Source: Pseudomonas iranensis | GTDB taxonomy: Bacteria > Pseudomonadota > Gammaproteobacteria > Pseudomonadales > Pseudomonadaceae | Assembly (NCBI RefSeq): GCF_014268585.2 | Contig: NZ_CP077092.1 | Coordinates: 4,563,501 to 4,627,500, forward strand | Reading direction: 5' to 3' | DNA length: 64,000 nucleotides | Shown here: piece by piece, positions 61,618 through 64,000 of the stretch | Numbering within the stretch: the first letter of the stretch is position 1 | Layout of the letters: the number at the start of each line of letters is the position of its first letter | Notes under the pieces: generated by a model | Databases searched by the model: none | What the model was told of the DNA's origin: nothing | Seen by the model: only the letters and a program-made list of their open reading frames with translations | Made by a program: the position numbers and the translations under genes

Positions 61618-64000
<2,383 letters not shown>

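Overview
The window is chromosomal DNA from a Pseudomonas of the P. fluorescens complex. The evidence is the high-GC coding bias, near-perfect matches to Pseudomonas families (NAGGN osmolyte genes, PilZ-HolB-Tmk-MltG order, RsmA, etfBA/etfD, Pap), and many copies of the short palindrome GCGAGCAGGCTCGCTCCCAC that is typical of REP elements in this group. No phage, integrase, transposase, CRISPR array, rRNA or tRNA gene was seen. The sequence is mostly core genome with several accessory inserts.

Layout. 1-8.5 kb: a DUF2059 protein (cut by the window edge), fumC, a DMT exporter, a thiolase, the polyphosphate:AMP phosphotransferase pap and mnmC. 8.5-13.3 kb: one 1608-residue gene encoding a DUF6543/leucine-rich-repeat/NEL-type putative E3 ubiquitin ligase, a candidate host-directed effector. 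13.7-18.6 kb: the three-gene NAGGN osmoprotectant operon. 18.7-28.7 kb: small conserved genes (YheU, a CsrA/RsmA paralogue, YnfA, DUF3309), an SDR, an LTA-synthase-like membrane sulfatase, a START protein, a MocR regulator and a lipoprotein/OmpA pair. 28.8-32.7 kb: the electron-transfer flavoprotein genes etfBA and divergent etfD, the latter behind a PsrA-like operator. 32.8-35 kb: an AraC regulator and a zinc alcohol dehydrogenase.

35-40.3 kb and 50.3-56.9 kb together look like a complete, split DeLey-Doudoroff pathway for D-galactose (or a related aldose such as L-arabinose). AraFGH imports the sugar, an SDR oxidises it, an SMP-30 protein opens the lactone, and DgoD, DgoK and DgoA convert the galactonate to pyruvate and glyceraldehyde 3-phosphate. 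DgoT imports galactonate directly. The two loci are 15 kb apart but carry near-identical promoter modules: a 17-19 bp palindrome centred near -58, and the same -35 and -10 boxes with an 18 bp spacer. In the second locus this module feeds an unannotated 50-codon ORF that contains an intrinsic terminator and stops three bases before the SDR start.

Between them lie a T6SS-type cassette at 40.4-42.9 kb (unknown protein, PAAR spike, GHSLGG lipase, lipoprotein; every junction overlaps or nearly touches), a run of small stress-type proteins, and a yegTUVW-like cluster (GntR, ADP-ribosylglycohydrolase, NCS1 permease, PfkB kinase) that suggests salvage of an unknown N-glycoside. 57-64 kb is core again: DUF1285, DUF4823, moaA, a TetR regulator, the small RNA rgsA (in its known position before tatD), tatD, pilZ, holB, tmk and the C-terminal part of mltG.

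Post-transcriptional control may tie parts of this together. The Shine-Dalgarno of the NEL gene sits exactly in the hexaloop of a 6-bp hairpin (GCAATA-AAGGAC-TATTGC), an ideal CsrA/RsmA site, and a weaker one covers the PAAR start. An RsmA paralogue is encoded in the same window.
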